The position numbers were made by a program, and so were the translations under genes. Under the pieces are notes generated by a model. The model was given only the letters and a program-made list of their open reading frames with translations, was not told where the DNA came from and searched no databases. A DNA stretch of 7,816 nt from assembly GCA_900765235.1 (NCBI GenBank), contig CAAFRK010000106.1, forward strand, positions 1 to 7,816. Reading direction: 5' to 3'. Source of the DNA: an uncultured Veillonella sp. (GTDB lineage: Bacteria; Bacillota_C; Negativicutes; Veillonellales; Veillonellaceae). Shown here one piece after another: positions 5,999-7,816 of this stretch (its first letter is position 1; every line of letters starts with the position of its first letter).

Positions 5999-7816
5999 TT
6001 ATTTTTGTTTTATTTCATCCCAATCACTTAAATCCGGTAGTTTGTTGCTTGTTATAGATTCCTGAATCCAGTAGTTAATGGAGGTTAAGTTGCAAGATTC
6101 TCGTTCGAAGACATATTCGTTGTCCTCGTCTACAGTGGCATAGAGTTGAATGCGTAAGTTTTTACCTTTTTTGCGCTCGATATAATAGCTAATGCATTGA
6201 TCATCAATGCTAGAAGGGCGAACCGAAATCATATCATACTTACCATTCGCTACGCCTTCTAAGGCATCCTTAATCATTTGATTTGAAAATTCATATTGAT
6301 TGAGGTAGAAAATATCGTTGTCGCAAGTTAATACGTATTCCCGAGGAGGCGTAGTGTTTTTGTACTCTTTCTCCCAACTTTCATCAATAACAGGCAATGT
6401 AGCATGATCATAGAATTCCTTAATTAAAGCGAGACCTTCAGGAATGGACATCTCCTTGAAGTATCGTATTTCGTATACCGTAGGCTCCAAGGTTTCATCG
6501 CGTTCCGTTGGATTGTCAATATAGCCATATAGATAGATGGTACAAGCATTTTTATCTTCATTGTGGAACATAACGATGCTGTACACATCGTGAATAACGT
6601 TTCCTATGGATTGGCGATTATCATAGATGATAAAGCTGAGATATTTTTGTGTATCCCATTCCCGTTGAATGAAATTCCAGTCGTATTTATTCGTGCGCCA
6701 ACCAGTTGTAGAGTCCTCAAAGATTTCTAAGACGTCAACAGAGTTTTGCGGCCAAGCAGGTGGCATAGGATTGCACGTTGTAGAAGATTGTGTGACACCT
6801 TCTTTGTACTGATAATGTCCGTTAACGAGTTCAAAGGCGTCTAATCGTTCAGATGCTTCGTCAGGAATTACCAACGGTTCACCAGTACCAAAACAATTAT
6901 CAGTTCTTGTGTTGAGACGGTTGATGCTTTCACGAGCATGCTCGTAGAAGGTAACGGCTAGGTCTAACTCCGGCTTTTTGGTAATGGCACCAGTTTCGTA
7001 GCAATAGCCCGCTGCCAGTTGCCATAGATGGTCCGCATAGTCATAACTGCCGTATCTATCGTAACATTTGCTAGACTGATCAACGCACTCTACGGCGGTT
7101 TCTATGGCAGGGGTATTACCTTTTTTGAACGTAAATACATAAGCGAGATATGGCCAAAGGCTATCGAGACTGTAAATAGCTGGATGTTGCAATAAGTGAG
7201 CAATGCGAGACCAGTCTTGGGATTGCCCATCGATGTTCAATGTACGAAGAATGATGGCTTGCATTGTAACATAAGCGTGGTCATTAAAGTCTAAATAATC
7301 TGGGCTTATAGCGGCACGTTCATAGTATTTGAGGGCCTTTTGAATATCTTGAGGGATTCTTTTGTGAGACTCACCTGGTTTCGCATAATATTCAGCAGCT
7401 TCACGCAAGCACAGGCCATTATTCATGGCTGCGCCGCGCTCAAAATACTCGAGAGCTCGTTCATGCTCTCCACGCGACTTACATATATCGCCTGCTAAAT
7501 ACATCATGAGTGGCAAACCTGCTGCAGCCCCTTCAAAAATGACTTGTTCTTCCATTGCCCTATTATTTTGCTCGGCATAGGTAAGGCGCAAGTTGCGGTA
7601 CGCAATGACAAGACCTGCCGCTGCAGATTTATGTAACCATTGCTGCGCAATGGCCGTTACTTTATTTGCCAATCTACGTTGATCTACTTGTACAAATAAA
7701 GATTTTAAAAAATGGACAACACCAGATGGTTCACCTTCATTAACTATCTTTCGTGCAGATGGCAAGAGGCGGTAATCGCCCCATTGGAATACATTGGCAA
7801 TGGCGTAGGCACAGTA
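5999..7816 (-). CDS. Sel1/TPR-repeat protein with duplicated C-terminal domain, N-terminus outside the window
   Basis: The frame stays open to the right edge, so the start is not visible; 605 residues are seen. I reject a TTG at 7765 as the start because the 17 upstream codons (YCAYAIANVFQWGDYRL) look like real protein. The first half is helical with Sel1-type repeats. The clearest repeats are RGEHERALEYFERGAA (visible residues about 115-130) and IQKALKYYERAA (158-169), with weaker ones towards WQLAAGYCYETGA (about 265-277). Such repeats form solenoids that bind other proteins. The second half (about 360-605) has no repeats and contains two similar blocks of 110-125 residues, each ending in a LP-x-x-x-x-W segment. 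I do not recognise this domain. No signal peptide or membrane segment is visible in this part. It is followed by the MFS gene. A cytoplasmic scaffold or regulatory role is possible but unproven. Confidence 0.8.
   Translation of the reverse strand, partial: YCAYAIANVFQWGDYRLLPSARKIVNEGEPSGVVHFLKSLFVQVDQRRLANKVTAIAQQWLHKSAAAGLVIAYRNLRLTYAEQNNRAMEEQVIFEGAAAGLPLMMYLAGDICKSRGEHERALEYFERGAAMNNGLCLREAAEYYAKPGESHKRIPQDIQKALKYYERAAISPDYLDFNDHAYVTMQAIILRTLNIDGQSQDWSRIAHLLQHPAIYSLDSLWPYLAYVFTFKKGNTPAIETAVECVDQSSKCYDRYGSYDYADHLWQLAAGYCYETGAITKKPELDLAVTFYEHARESINRLNTRTDNCFGTGEPLVIPDEASERLDAFELVNGHYQYKEGVTQSSTTCNPMPPAWPQNSVDVLEIFEDSTTGWRTNKYDWNFIQREWDTQKYLSFIIYDNRQSIGNVIHDVYSIVMFHNEDKNACTIYLYGYIDNPTERDETLEPTVYEIRYFKEMSIPEGLALIKEFYDHATLPVIDESWEKEYKNTTPPREYVLTCDNDIFYLNQYEFSNQMIKDALEGVANGKYDMISVRPSSIDDQCISYYIERKKGKNLRIQLYATVDEDNEYVFERESCNLTSINYWIQESITSNKLPDLSDWDEIKQK

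Noticed and set aside
7763..7765. TTG as start codon of the Sel1-repeat protein
   Set aside because: The frame stays open to the window edge with protein-like sequence upstream and no ribosome site before the TTG; the gene is truncated by the window.

Overview
The window looks like chromosomal DNA of a low-to-moderate GC anaerobe. My best guess is a Negativicute close to Veillonella, from the overall style of the proteins, the strong AGGAGG-type ribosome binding sites and the DcuC-type transport. No rRNA or marker gene is present to prove this.

The layout has three blocks. (1) Positions 1-398, minus strand, AT-rich: a small VbhA-like antitoxin gene, followed by the C-terminal half of a Fic toxin. 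The Fic part keeps its HPFREGNGR core but is in another frame, has no start codon and lacks its N-terminal half. It runs off the left edge. (2) Positions about 462-4723, plus strand: a three-gene cassette with a good promoter (TTGACT-17-TATAGT) in front and a hairpin terminator behind. It encodes an AbgA-like M20 amidohydrolase, a second M20 hydrolase of the N-carbamoyl-amino-acid/allantoate amidohydrolase type, and a DcuC-family dicarboxylate transporter. (3) Positions 4771-7816, minus strand, convergent on the cassette: a large Sel1/TPR-repeat protein (cut by the right edge) followed after 49 bp by an MdtG-like MFS efflux transporter.

The cassette reads as a scavenging unit. The transporter would move an amino-acid conjugate or a dicarboxylate, and the two zinc-dependent hydrolases would cleave amide or ureido bonds to release amino acids. 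It resembles E. coli abgABT in logic, but AbgB and AbgT are absent and a DcuC-type permease stands in the transporter position. The substrate is not known from the sequence.

The points most worth a second look are the decayed Fic module with an intact antitoxin, the dicarboxylate-conjugate logic of the cassette, an apparent tandem duplication in the C-terminal half of the Sel1 protein, a 15-bp direct repeat bracketing the cassette, and several long AT-rich inverted repeats between the two hydrolase genes. I saw no CRISPR array, tRNA, rRNA or insertion sequence. No stretch longer than 300 bases lacks a gene.
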